A stretch of 58,575 nt of DNA from assembly GCA_017428785.1 (NCBI GenBank), contig JAFRQD010000064.1:1-58575 (forward strand). The letters run 5' to 3'. Under the pieces are notes generated by a model. It was not told the origin of the DNA and ran no database searches. It saw nothing but the letters and a program-made list of their open reading frames with translations. The position numbers and the translations under genes were made by a program. Below are positions 18,596 through 29,140 of this stretch, piece by piece (position 1 is the stretch's first letter; each line of letters starts with the position of its first letter). Source of the DNA: Bacteroidaceae bacterium. GTDB taxonomy: Bacteria; Bacteroidota; Bacteroidia; Bacteroidales; Bacteroidaceae.

Positions 18596-20185
18596 TTAGA
18601 TGTATATGATAGGATGCTCTACAGAGTACCATTTCCTCACATAGATGCGCGCCTTTAGTTCCTCAGGCTCGCGCGTTTCGATAGTAGGTGTGCCAGGTCC
18701 TGTCGTGGGCTTAAGCATCATACGGTAGATGTTGTTGCGCACAATGCCGAACTCCATAGTGTCGTGGATGACTTCAACATTGTTGGAGTGACGCAGATAG
18801 GTGACATAGTAGCAAATGCCATTGGTGTAAGTCACCACTTTGCAGAAATGTTTCTCTGCATAGGCCTCCGCATCTTCTTGATTCTCGAAGTATAGGCACT
18901 GGGTCTCGTCGATGTCAGGGGTGTTGGGTTCTGCCATATAGAAAGTATTACCCAGTGTATAGGTGCCCGACGTCAATACGTCGCTTTCGGAATCATAGGC
19001 GGTATAGTAGTGTGCCACAGGAGCATAACGGCACTGGAAGATGACGCCAGTAGCGTATTCCGAGAACGTTGACTCCTTGGCAAATGTGTTTTCGTTGACG
19101 TAACCCAGAATGACGGTTGAGTTCGTATTGGTAATGGTGGGCATCAAGGAAGCATCGCTGCTCAGCATTGTTGCTATATTGCCAATGCGACTTTCGCCGT
19201 AGAGGTTCGTCAGGAATTCTGTATTCGTGCGGTTTGCCTCGTTCTTCTGTGTAGAATAGGGATCGATGACATAATTGGTAGCAATTCCACTGGGTGCCGG
19301 ACTTTCATCGCCCAGATAGACAAGGTTTGTGCCATTGATATCGTTGGCCACTCGCTTTACGTAGAAAGATGGCTTTTGGCATCCATTCATGATAGCCAAG
19401 CGGTCAACATAAAGATAAGCCTGTGGAGCAGATGCCGTGCCGACAGTATAGCGCAATCCATCGCCAGTAATCTCTGAACCGGTGGGAAGGAAGTCGATGC
19501 GGGCAGCAAGTCGCTCCACGGTAACATGCATGCGAACAGGGTCCTCAGAATCACCTGTACCTGTGGCATAATATTCGTCGTTCTCGTTGCACATGACGAA
19601 GCGTGTGGGCAAGGAGTTCTCTTCAGTGGGTTCTGTCCATGTCTTTTCGGGGATACCTTCTCGCAAGGCTCCCACGGTCTGATAGGTGCCTGTCAGGTCA
19701 CCTGCATTTGCGACAACTATGAAACGGAAGATAAGGGGATTTATTTCATCTCGGCTGGCAATAATGGGAATAGAGAATGAATAAGTGAGTACATCTTTAT
19801 ATATGGCAGGGTCATAGTCCTTCAGATTCAGATTCTCACGGAAAGAGTCGACCCTTGCCACCTCTTCGTCATTGAAGTAGCGACTTCCATAGAAGCGTGT
19901 ATTTGCAACAGAATTGATATCTGCTCCGCCACCAATTACAAAGACAGTAAAGTTGTGCAACTTATTCTCGTTCTCACGAGCATATTCCCAGCCGTCGCCT
20001 TCTTCGCCTCCATTGGGCATCGCACGAGTGACAGCACCCACTCTCTCGAAGTCGAACGTTAGCTCAACGTAGAGGCTGTCGCGACCATAGCTCTGATAGT
20101 TCAGAACATCCTGATAGTCGTCGCTGCAAGCCGTCAAGACGCCAAGCACTGCCAAAGGGAGTATTATATAATGGAACAGTTTCAT
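18596..20185 (-). CDS. Minor fimbrillin-like lipoprotein (Mfa3/Mfa4-type)
   Basis: A 529-residue exported lipoprotein with lipobox Cys20 (LTACSD). The ELTFDFERVGAVTRA segment places Arg54 at a position where a trypsin-like protease could cut during pilin maturation. The C-terminal part carries the family signature RNNIYRMMLKPT followed by a closing strand (VRKWYSVEHP), like the end of the major fimbrillin. It is encoded between the Mfa2-like anchor and a second accessory subunit. The family knowledge used is that type V pilins are exported as lipoproteins, trimmed after Arg and joined by donor-strand exchange. Its role as a minor subunit is inferred. Confidence 0.78.
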   Translation of the reverse strand: MKLFHYIILPLAVLGVLTACSDDYQDVLNYQSYGRDSLYVELTFDFERVGAVTRAMPNGGEEGDGWEYARENENKLHNFTVFVIGGGADINSVANTRFYGSRYFNDEEVARVDSFRENLNLKDYDPAIYKDVLTYSFSIPIIASRDEINPLIFRFIVVANAGDLTGTYQTVGALREGIPEKTWTEPTEENSLPTRFVMCNENDEYYATGTGDSEDPVRMHVTVERLAARIDFLPTGSEITGDGLRYTVGTASAPQAYLYVDRLAIMNGCQKPSFYVKRVANDINGTNLVYLGDESPAPSGIATNYVIDPYSTQKNEANRTNTEFLTNLYGESRIGNIATMLSSDASLMPTITNTNSTVILGYVNENTFAKESTFSEYATGVIFQCRYAPVAHYYTAYDSESDVLTSGTYTLGNTFYMAEPNTPDIDETQCLYFENQEDAEAYAEKHFCKVVTYTNGICYYVTYLRHSNNVEVIHDTMEFGIVRNNIYRMMLKPTTGPGTPTIETREPEELKARIYVRKWYSVEHPIIYI

Positions 20186-20215
20186 CCTGTCGTTAAAGTC
20201 TGTTTAATAGACTGG

Positions 20216-21376
20216 TTATTCGAGCGTTACATTCTGGATGCGCTTAATCCAGGGCATGTCATGTATGCTCAAAGTGAGGTATTTCCATCTTCCGCCTATG
20301 AGGACGAAGTCGAGGCGGTAATCGTAAGCGCGATCGAGGAATTCCTGCGGTGAGTAGGCAAAGCGCTCGAAAGCGCCACGTCCCTGCTGCAGGATTTCTG
20401 GCAAATTGATAGTAGCCACCTCCTTGCCAGAGAGGCGGTTGACAATGTAGAGCATAGCCGGTACGACGGGACTGCTGCCCTGTCGCAGCATAAGACGGTT
20501 GAAGTCGAGGTCGGCATGTGCTGCTTCTTCCACTTCATCGTCGCCAGCAGGTCGCTCATCGTAACTCATTGCAGTGGTACGGCTATAGTAGGTGTTCCAT
20601 TCGTCGTGTGGCGTGTAGGTCAGTTGTGGCGTACCATCTGTGTCCACGCTGTTGTCCCAAAGTACTTTACCATTCTGGTCAACGATGCTGATAGCAAAGT
20701 CGGCAATGTCGCAATGAGCAGGGTCGTCGGCCTGACGAAGGGAGATGTGCAGGCGCTTGGTGTCACGCACCAGGCTGACTACGCAAGTGGTGAGTTGGTA
20801 TTCCTTTACGGTTACTGTCTGTGCCTCGACCATTGCTGGTGTGCTGCTGGCACGCGTCACAGGATTCTGGGTATATTGTGCAGAGCGTAGAATGCCGTGC
20901 CAAAGCGTGTCGAGTACCTGCGAAAGGTCGGTGGCGGCCTTCGAGTTAGACAAATCGGTCAAAGTGACACTGAGGTCGTTCATCGGTCCGTTCAGTCCGT
21001 CGCGTAGATAGCGCACACCTGGGAGCTGGCTGATTTCGGCATACGGACGCTGGTTGGCCAGTGCCAGTAAGCGATATTCACCAGGTTGCAGTCCATCGAC
21101 TCTCATGCGGTAGTTGGGGTTGCGCAAGGGTTGGGCAGAGGCGCTATTGTCCTCTGTCTGCGTACGCACCAGATTTCCGGCTAAGTCGTAGACATAGAGC
21201 GTGACGCTCCCGACATGGTCGTTGAACATATTGGCTCGCTCTACGTTGTAGTCATAAACAAACTCCACGGAGAGCCCCTGAGGACAATCGTCAAAACCGT
21301 CGCTCATCATCGAGCACGATGCTAGGGTTGTGAGAGCCGTCAAGGCAATCAATGTCTTTATCTTGAACTGCATCAT
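20216..21376 (-). CDS. Mfa2/FimB-like fimbrial anchor lipoprotein
   Basis: A 386-residue lipoprotein of the FimB/Mfa2 family. After the lipobox (LASCSMM, Cys at about residue 21) comes the diagnostic DDCPQGLSVEFVYDYN segment, then a VTLYVYDLAGNLV strand. The C-terminal half ends with a DFVLIGGRW region and a MPWIKRI strand. In Porphyromonas, proteins of this family stay in the outer membrane, end pilus assembly and set fibre length. The gene follows the major fimbrillin after a 110-base gap that holds a strong hairpin, which may lower its expression relative to the shaft protein. Unlike the pilins, it lacks an early TRA site; a VTRAS sequence occurs near residue 172. Confidence 0.85.
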   Translation of the reverse strand: MMQFKIKTLIALTALTTLASCSMMSDGFDDCPQGLSVEFVYDYNVERANMFNDHVGSVTLYVYDLAGNLVRTQTEDNSASAQPLRNPNYRMRVDGLQPGEYRLLALANQRPYAEISQLPGVRYLRDGLNGPMNDLSVTLTDLSNSKAATDLSQVLDTLWHGILRSAQYTQNPVTRASSTPAMVEAQTVTVKEYQLTTCVVSLVRDTKRLHISLRQADDPAHCDIADFAISIVDQNGKVLWDNSVDTDGTPQLTYTPHDEWNTYYSRTTAMSYDERPAGDDEVEEAAHADLDFNRLMLRQGSSPVVPAMLYIVNRLSGKEVATINLPEILQQGRGAFERFAYSPQEFLDRAYDYRLDFVLIGGRWKYLTLSIHDMPWIKRIQNVTLE

Positions 21377-21431
21377 TATTGAGTTGAGTTAAAGTATCTA
21401 TGCTTTTGTGTGTCGCGTAGTGAGTTTTTTT

Positions 21432-21466
21432 AAGATGGCCGACGCCCGCATTGCGCCGGCCATCTT
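21432..21466 (-). other. Hairpin between the major fimbrillin and anchor genes
   Basis: A perfect 10-bp outer stem (AAGATGGCCG / CGGCCATCTT) with a 15-base loop that has some inner pairing. It lies 21 bases after the fimbrillin stop on the minus strand. No U-tract follows in the direction of transcription, so an mRNA-stabilising or processing structure is more likely than a full terminator. Confidence 0.6.
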
Positions 21467-21486
21467 TTTATGAGAGATTTGGAGGT

Positions 21487-23403
21487 TTAGAAATTCACTT
21501 CCTGAGTGCGCTTCACCCAAGGCAGGATATGAACTTCTGCAGTGATGAAGTAGCTTGTGGGAGGATTGTCGTCGGGAGTCTCGTTACCGCTGAAGTCTTC
21601 GGGAACGGGAGAACCGATACCGGAAATCTTCTTCAGAGTCAGAGAGTACCAGTTGTTGCGGACAACACCCCAGCGGCCCAGCCATGCGTTAGCGCGATCT
21701 GTGCCATACTGTGTAGCAGTACCATCAATAGTCTGTGTGGCATTTGCAGGATATACCAAATCGTAGTGATTATAAGCCTCAGCAGGTGCGTTCCAAGGAG
21801 TCTCGACGTCACCGAAGTGCTGGATGCGAGTAGCATAGTAAGAAATACCACCTACATACTTGTAAAGCTCAGAGTTTTCGGGGTTAGCAACTTCACCGAT
21901 GTTAGCGCCAGCGAGAGTCTCGAGAGCAGTTACCTGCGCAGTAGTAGCGTCTGCGCCACCGACCTTAACGTTAGCCAGACCGAGAGTAACGGTGTAAGGA
22001 AGTTTACCAGTTGTTGCGTCAAATGTACCTTCAGTAACAGTAACTGTAACATCATAAGTTACCTCAGAACCAGCAGGGATATCGGGATCTGTAGAAGCCT
22101 TGATAGCAGCATTGATAGCCAAAATCTTCTGGTTGATGACGTCGCGCAGACGAGTCTTAACGACGGCAACGATGTCGGCATTGGTCTTCAGCATTGTGTT
22201 GGGCTGACCCTGAATTGTGAAGAAGTCGCCATCGTTGATCTTAGCCTTCACACCAACATAAGTGGTGTTCTTGTAAACCTGTGACTCCGCATCGAAGGTG
22301 TTCTCGTAGGTGTAAACAACCTCTTTAGACGCGTGGGTGTACTGTGCGTCTGCCAACTCGGCATTAATCAGACCTGTATTGCCATCGAAGTTAATATCCG
22401 TGCCAAAGTAGGTACGATAAGCGGGGTTGGGAGTGTGGGTGTCAGGGAAGAATGGAGTGCGACCTACCATACGATACTTCAATGAGGGAATTGCCTGCAT
22501 GTTGTAGTAAGGCAGCCAGGTCTTGTCAATCTGACGGGTGTTGTAATAAGCTACGTTCAAATTACCAAGAGCCCATTTTACATCTTCAGCTGCAATAGTA
22601 GTAGGTGTGTCATCGCCATCGAGCTGAACGGCGAAATCATCAGCAACTGTAACCTCAACCTTCACAGCGGCACGCTCCACGTAGATGCAAACAGCAGATG
22701 TGGCAGCCGTAGCCTCTTCTTTGGTCTTATAGATAGCTTCCTTGTTGATTTCGGTGAAGGTGAGAATCTCTGCATCAGCAGGAGTAGTTTCGCCACCGGC
22801 AACAGTTGCGATGGGCACACTGGTCATAACGAGGCCCTTTGCTCCCATAGCACCATAACCAGCTGCTTCCGAAGCAATACCAATGGCCTTCAGCTGCTGC
22901 TTCTTGAAGTCAGCACCTGTGGTTGATCCCACTGTTGCAGTAATGCCAGTTGCATTGCCTTCGTCATTCAGGATAACATAAGCATAGAGCTTGTCCGTAA
23001 TTCCCAGTTCGGGGTTCTTGATTTCCTGAACAATTCTCTGGCTGGTAGAAGTGATGTTACCAATGCCGCTTGCGCCAACAGGTTCATCAGCTGTTTCATT
23101 TTCGAATGTGGTGTTGATGGGGAAGGACTGGAAGAACGTTGCAGCGTCCTCGTTAGCACCCTTGAAGAGATACAGTGTACCACTCTTCACAGCATACTCA
23201 TCTGCAGTGCCATCATTGAGATCCTCGTTAGCACGTGTGATGGGATCACCAGGCATAGCAATGCCAACTGCAAGCCATGAGCTTTCGCCAGGGATAAGGC
23301 CATAGCCGGTTTCAGGCTCAGCTACTTCCTTGACAGATTCGCTCGTGCAAGCTCCAAACAGCAGACCTGCTACTGCAAGAGCAAATAGATAAAACTTTTT
23401 CAT
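21487..23403 (-). CDS. Major fimbrillin, Mfa1/FimA-like type V pilin
   Basis: A 638-residue pilin precursor. The signal ends in lipobox Cys19 (FGACTS). A propeptide follows, then DPITRAN with Arg57 as the likely maturation cut site. The N-terminal and C-terminal beta domains of the family are recognisable by VKSGTLYLFKG, the WGVVRNNWYSLTLKKI signature near residue 575, and the final strand VHILPWVKRTQEVNF. The A/T-rich leader between this gene and the preceding DUF3868 gene has no clear promoter. The gene encodes the presumed shaft subunit of the pilus. The protein is rich in Thr, Ala and Val with few Cys, as expected for a fibre protein. Confidence 0.88.
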   Translation of the reverse strand: MKKFYLFALAVAGLLFGACTSESVKEVAEPETGYGLIPGESSWLAVGIAMPGDPITRANEDLNDGTADEYAVKSGTLYLFKGANEDAATFFQSFPINTTFENETADEPVGASGIGNITSTSQRIVQEIKNPELGITDKLYAYVILNDEGNATGITATVGSTTGADFKKQQLKAIGIASEAAGYGAMGAKGLVMTSVPIATVAGGETTPADAEILTFTEINKEAIYKTKEEATAATSAVCIYVERAAVKVEVTVADDFAVQLDGDDTPTTIAAEDVKWALGNLNVAYYNTRQIDKTWLPYYNMQAIPSLKYRMVGRTPFFPDTHTPNPAYRTYFGTDINFDGNTGLINAELADAQYTHASKEVVYTYENTFDAESQVYKNTTYVGVKAKINDGDFFTIQGQPNTMLKTNADIVAVVKTRLRDVINQKILAINAAIKASTDPDIPAGSEVTYDVTVTVTEGTFDATTGKLPYTVTLGLANVKVGGADATTAQVTALETLAGANIGEVANPENSELYKYVGGISYYATRIQHFGDVETPWNAPAEAYNHYDLVYPANATQTIDGTATQYGTDRANAWLGRWGVVRNNWYSLTLKKISGIGSPVPEDFSGNETPDDNPPTSYFITAEVHILPWVKRTQEVNF

Positions 23404-23460
23404 AATTGTTAATAAAACACATTAAAAAATTAATAAAAAGATTAATTAATACTGATTTTC

Positions 23461-24936
23461 TTATTGATTTTGTAATTTACGGATTGCTTCGCGGTTGCGA
23501 CTTACGTCGATGCCCTTGCGCTCAGCCTGATCGAGCAGGCGACTGGCCTCGTCGTAGCGTTCTTTGAGGATGCAGAGGACGGCGCGTGCGTTGATTGCCT
23601 CACCGCTGTCGCCTGCATTCTTCAGCAGGGTCTCAGCCTTGAGCTTGTCGCCTTCATGCAGGGCAATGTTGGCCAGGTTGATGACTGCGGCAGTGGAGTC
23701 AGGATAGATATTGACAGCCTTCTGCATAACTTCGTTGTATTCGTCGCTATAGGTCTTGTAGGTGTTAGCCACCTGCCAGAGCTCGTAGAGTGAGAGCTGA
23801 TAGGGGCGTTTCTGGTACATCTGCTTTGCCTCTTCAAGCGTAAAGCGACGGATATTGAAGGTGATGTCGTAGTCGGAGCGACGCAGGCTGGGATATACGT
23901 TCTTCAGCAAGTAGTTGTACTCCTGTGGATATTTTGCCTTAAGGCTCTTTTCGTCGCGGTCGGCTTTGTTGGTGATACCTTTGTCGAGATCGCCCAAAAC
24001 CTTATCAATGATTCCGAGAATTTCTTCACGATGTGGCAGTTCGTCGGTGCCCATCTCGTTGACAGCCTGACGCAGTCCTATCCAGTTCTCAGGTGTAGCC
24101 TCTGCAGGAGCGAAGACGTCAGCAGGCAGGTTGTAGGCCTTGCGCACATAATCGGTGAGCGACTTAGCACGGTTGGTGGCAAGCATGCTGTTGTGCTGAT
24201 AGGGAGACTCGGGTGATGCCCAGCCGTGTATCTTGATTTCATGCACGGTGATATTGGGGTCCTGCACCATGATGTCGAGTGTGTCGGTAATCTTGCGCAC
24301 TTCACGATAGTTGTCCATATAGTCGATCCTCATCTCCCACCTGTCCACAACGAAGTTGATGAATGCCGAGCCATGCAGGCTGAGCATGGGCTTTGAGGGA
24401 TCTGGAGTGACATTGGCCAGGTCGATGAGTGACAGAGGATCGATAGGCAACCGGCGCGCCACGGAAGGAACTGCGGGCAGATCCGAGAGGTCGCCGCAAG
24501 CACACATGTCCTCCTCGAGGCGCAACTGGCTACGTTCCATCCAAGACTGGTAGGGAACGCTGCTGTGATAGTATTCTGTCTGAGCCTTTCCCTTGTTGCG
24601 CTTCACATGGGAAACGTCACGATAGGCTTTGTTCGAGACGCCGCGCTTATAGAGCACATACTCTGTACGGCTGTCGATAACCAGTGGCTCGAAGGCAGCC
24701 TTCTGCGTGCCGTCGAGAGAATAGAGCACGGGATGCATCACCACCGACTGGTTGCGCTTGAGCTTAAGATTGTCGAGACAAACATCCATTGTAAGCATCA
24801 TTTGCTCGTTCTGAGGTGTCAGCATAGCATTCTTCACCAGCGTCTGACCGTCGCTCAGCGTCTGTGCGCTCAGTAACTGCGAGGCCAAGATAACGAGGCC
24901 TGCAAGAATATGGCGTGGATTGATGGACATATACAT
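23461..24936 (-). CDS. DUF3868/OmpA-like pilus-operon protein
   Basis: A 491-residue exported protein with a signal peptide (IINP-type start at residues 3-24, ending LLSAQ). The N-terminal ~150 residues match the DUF3868 layout found upstream of type V pilin genes in Bacteroidales. A middle domain has the OmpA/MotB-like peptidoglycan-binding look (VHEIKIHGWASPES, NRAKSLTDYV). The C-terminal ~110 residues are alpha-helical with TPR-like periodicity (AVINLANIALHEGD, KAETLLKNAG). It sits 20 bases after the DUF3575 gene. A role in anchoring or assembling the pilus at the outer membrane is inferred from operon position. Confidence 0.8.
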   Translation of the reverse strand: MYMSINPRHILAGLVILASQLLSAQTLSDGQTLVKNAMLTPQNEQMMLTMDVCLDNLKLKRNQSVVMHPVLYSLDGTQKAAFEPLVIDSRTEYVLYKRGVSNKAYRDVSHVKRNKGKAQTEYYHSSVPYQSWMERSQLRLEEDMCACGDLSDLPAVPSVARRLPIDPLSLIDLANVTPDPSKPMLSLHGSAFINFVVDRWEMRIDYMDNYREVRKITDTLDIMVQDPNITVHEIKIHGWASPESPYQHNSMLATNRAKSLTDYVRKAYNLPADVFAPAEATPENWIGLRQAVNEMGTDELPHREEILGIIDKVLGDLDKGITNKADRDEKSLKAKYPQEYNYLLKNVYPSLRRSDYDITFNIRRFTLEEAKQMYQKRPYQLSLYELWQVANTYKTYSDEYNEVMQKAVNIYPDSTAAVINLANIALHEGDKLKAETLLKNAGDSGEAINARAVLCILKERYDEASRLLDQAERKGIDVSRNREAIRKLQNQ

Positions 24937-24956
24937 TATTATATTATAAGGGGGGG

Positions 24957-25538
24957 TTAGAGGTTGTAAATCAAGTTAAAGGCCAGCTTCGTCGGACCGA
25001 AATAATGATAATGACCGCTGTCGGTCTGTGTGCCACACTTCTCGCATGGGAATTTCTTGTACTTCAGATAGTCGTAGCCTACGCCAATGACAGCCTCGAC
25101 GCTGAAATGGCGGCTGACGGGCCACTGATAACCATAGACAAAGCCACCGCCGACGAACCATCCCTCGTAGCGATTATCACGGAGACAAGGGGCGATGCCC
25201 ATCGGAAACTTCACGCCGCCGGCATTGAACTGACCACCCATGGCGTGGAAACCGACGAAATGACCGTTGAACTTCTCGCAGAACCAATAGCGTGCTTCGG
25301 GCTGAAGGAGCCAGTGGCGAATCTTCTTGTTGTCGCTGAACGTCCAAGGGTTGAGGCCGAAAGTGGTGTCAAAGGTCCACTTGGGAGCCAATCCCACCTC
25401 CATGCCGATGTTGGGAGTCAGGCTGGCATCATACAACAGGTTGTTCTTCAACGAGATCTGTGCCTCTGCCTGTTGGCCTACGGCTATAAAAGCCAACAAC
25501 AACAGCGCTCGGCCAAGGGTTCTTTGCATGTATTGCAT
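24957..25538 (-). CDS. DUF3575 outer-membrane barrel-like protein, first gene of pilus operon
   Basis: A 193-residue exported protein: a signal peptide (LLLLAFIAVGQQAEA) followed by short amphipathic strands (SLKNNLLYDASLTPNIGMEVGL, split by turns), WLLQPEARYWF, and a terminal aromatic residue region (LAFNLIYNL) typical of small outer-membrane barrels. DUF3575 proteins commonly open type V pilus operons. Two Cys occur in a CEKC motif near residue 165. The nearest promoter box is at 25664-25671, giving a leader of roughly 115-120 bases. Confidence 0.82.
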   Translation of the reverse strand: MQYMQRTLGRALLLLAFIAVGQQAEAQISLKNNLLYDASLTPNIGMEVGLAPKWTFDTTFGLNPWTFSDNKKIRHWLLQPEARYWFCEKFNGHFVGFHAMGGQFNAGGVKFPMGIAPCLRDNRYEGWFVGGGFVYGYQWPVSRHFSVEAVIGVGYDYLKYKKFPCEKCGTQTDSGHYHYFGPTKLAFNLIYNL

Positions 25539-25663
25539 ACTTAAAGTTATTATAAAAACGTTACCTTCTTTCTTATCTGCTCTTTGGATTTTGTTTTTTT
25601 TGCCGCACCAAACATTTCCTTTTTCCTAAAAACGCGCACAGGCGCAACATGACAAAATCGCAG

Positions 25664-25671
25664 CAAAAGTA
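25664..25671 (-). promoter_or_regulatory. -7 box for the pilus operon
   Basis: Reads TACTTTTG on the minus strand, a match to TAnnTTTG. A T/A-rich tract lies upstream. No clear TTG occurs 19-20 bases further upstream. Confidence 0.5.
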
Positions 25672-26433
25672 CAACTTTTTTCTTTTTCTTAAACAGTTTT
25701 ATACCTTTGGGCCCCTTTTCACCCTATAATTTTAACTTATTTTAACGTTTTGACTGGCACAAGACTCCAAAAAGCAGGTTTTTCGACGTTTTTCCTACAT
25801 TCTGGAAGCAGAATGCGAAATAATGTCAAAGTTGCAAACAAAGTATGAATTATACAAAATCGTTGGTAAAATTAGTCAAGATGGCGGTCGAAGCATCCTA
25901 ATTGATTGCGGAAGGCACTATCGAGCCACAGGAGTAAGGCCTTGAGAAGGGCAAGAGTATCGGCAGGTTTTTGTAAATAAAATTCCACATTCGAAAGCCC
26001 GTCATTTACACCCCCTCAGGGATAGTTTGCAAACATCGCGTGCGACGGTCGCAAACGCCGCACGCGGAATTGCCAATCGCCGCACGCGGAAATGGCAAAC
26101 GCCGCACGCGGAAATGGCAATCGCCGCAGGCGGCGTTTGGGAGCACAAAAGGCGAACACAGGAATCGCCTCATTGCCAGCGGGTTACTTCCGGCTCCACG
26201 ACTGGCATCTGCAACTCCTTTTCTCGGTCTCCCCCTCCTGTCGCCCTTCCTGTCGGAGGCAAGAGGCTCGCATCACATCCCTTCAGATATGTAAAGTTTT
26301 TTTCACAGAAAATGAATGAAGAAAAACGGGGGTTTTGACGCCGGAAAACGAGCGGGATATTAGGCTCTTGTGATGCGTCGGGAGCTTCTGTTTCTGAAAA
26401 TCGCCCGCGATTGTGTTTTTCTTCCCCATTTGC
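25672..26433. other. Long intergenic region between the pilus operon and gyrB
   Basis: The gap from 25539 to 26499 has no convincing gene. It holds the pilus promoter, the five-unit repeat element (26032-26138) and the gyrB promoter. A 40-codon ORF at 25823-25945 (plus strand) has a Cys and several Arg but no recognisable motif. Frames through the repeat element give Ala/Arg-rich peptides that are translation artefacts. Nothing else is seen. Confidence 0.6.
26032..26138. repeat. 107-bp five-unit version of the palindrome element, copy C
   Basis: Five units on the 22-bp period (4x22+19). The first unit is degenerate (ATCGCGTGCGACGG), the other four have the CCGC-AC-GCGG type core. It ends in GGCGTTT like the others. 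A hairpin CCCCTCAGGG precedes it. The extra unit shows that unit number can change by exactly one 22-bp step. Confidence 0.9.
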
Positions 26434-26464
26434 TTGCAAATGTGAAAGAAAAGTTGTACCTTTG
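26434..26464 (+). promoter_or_regulatory. gyrB promoter
   Basis: TTG at 26434-26436, a 20-base spacer and TACCTTTG at 26457-26464 match the Bacteroidota -33/-7 pattern. The gyrB ATG is 35 bases downstream. Confidence 0.75.
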
Positions 26465-26490
26465 CATGCAAATTTAAAAGAAACACCTAA

Positions 26491-28473
<1,983 letters not shown>

Positions 28474-28481
28474 GGCTTTCC

Positions 28482-28540
28482 TAGACAGTCCTAGGTTTTC
28501 CTAGGTCTTCCTAGGAACTCCTAGGTCTTCCTAAGCCTTT
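28482..28540. repeat. CCTAGG tandem repeat tract
   Basis: Five to six imperfect copies of a ~10-base word TTCCTAGGTC occupy the gap after gyrB. The ends (GGCTTTCCTAG and CTTCCTAAGCC) are partly inverted, so the whole tract could also fold back. CCTAGG is itself a perfect 6-base palindrome. Confidence 0.7.
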
Positions 28541-28552
28541 CAATAAACAAAG

Positions 28553-28579
28553 AAGCGGCAGCTCGATGAGCTGCCGCTT
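28553..28579. terminator. Bidirectional terminator between gyrB and rpsT
   Basis: A perfect 12-bp stem (AAGCGGCAGCTC and complement) with a 3-base loop between convergent genes. On the minus strand it is followed by TCTTTGTTTATTG, so it best fits the end of rpsT. Confidence 0.8.
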
Positions 28580-28608
28580 GTACGTTATAGCGAAAAGATT
28601 GTGGCTTA

Positions 28609-28863
28609 TTAGCCGAGCTTCTGGATGTACTTAGCCAATTTAGATTTCAGATTGGAAGCCTTGTTCTCGTGAATGACGTTAATCTTAGCGAGCTTGTCAA
28701 GTGCCTTCTGAACACTGGGATACATCTCAATTGCAGCAGCCTTCTCGGTTGTAGCACGAAGCTTGCGCACTGCATTACGCATAGTCTTAGCGTAATAACG
28801 GTTGTGGAGTCTTCTCTTCTCCTCCTGACGAATGCGCTTTAATGATGATTTGTGATTAGCCAT
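28609..28863 (-). CDS. rpsT: 30S ribosomal protein S20
   Basis: An 84-residue, highly basic protein ([19 protein letters not shown] start) that binds the 5' domain of 16S rRNA during small-subunit assembly. Length and the Lys/Arg-rich helical make-up are normal for S20. It lies 37 bases downstream of tRNA-Glu on the same strand, so the two probably share the promoter at 29048-29079. Confidence 0.95.
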   Translation of the reverse strand: MANHKSSLKRIRQEEKRRLHNRYYAKTMRNAVRKLRATTEKAAAIEMYPSVQKALDKLAKINVIHENKASNLKSKLAKYIQKLG

Positions 28864-28900
28864 CTGTTTTTCTATCTAATTTTATTACTTGTTTGTTTTG

Positions 28901-28972
28901 TAGTCCCTAGGAGAGTCGAACTCCTCTTTAGAGAATGAAAATCTCTCGTCCTAACCGATAGACGAAGGGACC
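28901..28972 (-). tRNA. tRNA-Glu (anticodon TTC)
   Basis: A 72-base cloverleaf read on the minus strand. The acceptor stem is GGTCCCT pairing with AGGGACT (first pair G-U), discriminator A. The D arm is GTC/GAC, the anticodon stem AGAGA/TCTCT with loop TTTTCAT (anticodon TTC), and the T arm AGGAG/CTCCT with loop TTCGACT. CCA is not encoded. It lies directly upstream of rpsT. Confidence 0.95.
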
Positions 28973-29047
28973 TTACCTTCGCACTTCATTTACTCAGTGC
29001 GCTGACTTTTAGCCAGTACTTTCGAGCATGGGGCTCAATTGCGGGTG

Positions 29048-29079
29048 CAAAGGTATAACAATTTCCGAGACTGACAAAA
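29048..29079 (-). promoter_or_regulatory. Promoter of tRNA-Glu and rpsT
   Basis: On the minus strand, TTTTG followed after 19 bases by TACCTTTG, a full match to the Bacteroidota -33/-7 pattern. It lies 76 bases upstream of the mature tRNA 5' end. Confidence 0.75.
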
Positions 29080-29140
29080 TAATTTCAAGGAAAAATGCTC
29101 CTTTCACTGCATTTTTCCTCTTATTGGTTAACAAAACGGA

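Noticed and set aside
25702-25709. TACCTTTG promoter box on the plus strand upstream of the repeat element
   Set aside because: It has no gene within a sensible distance downstream; gyrB has its own promoter. It could drive a small RNA but nothing supports that.
25823-25945. A 40-codon ORF on the plus strand in the gap before gyrB
   Set aside because: No motif, no ribosome site or promoter at the right place, and short enough to arise by chance. It is mentioned under the intergenic region only.
26032-26138. Regular 22-bp repeats suggesting a CRISPR array
   Set aside because: There are no unique spacers of constant length, the repeated part is palindromic DNA with near-constant spacers, and the same array recurs at seven loci with no cas genes.
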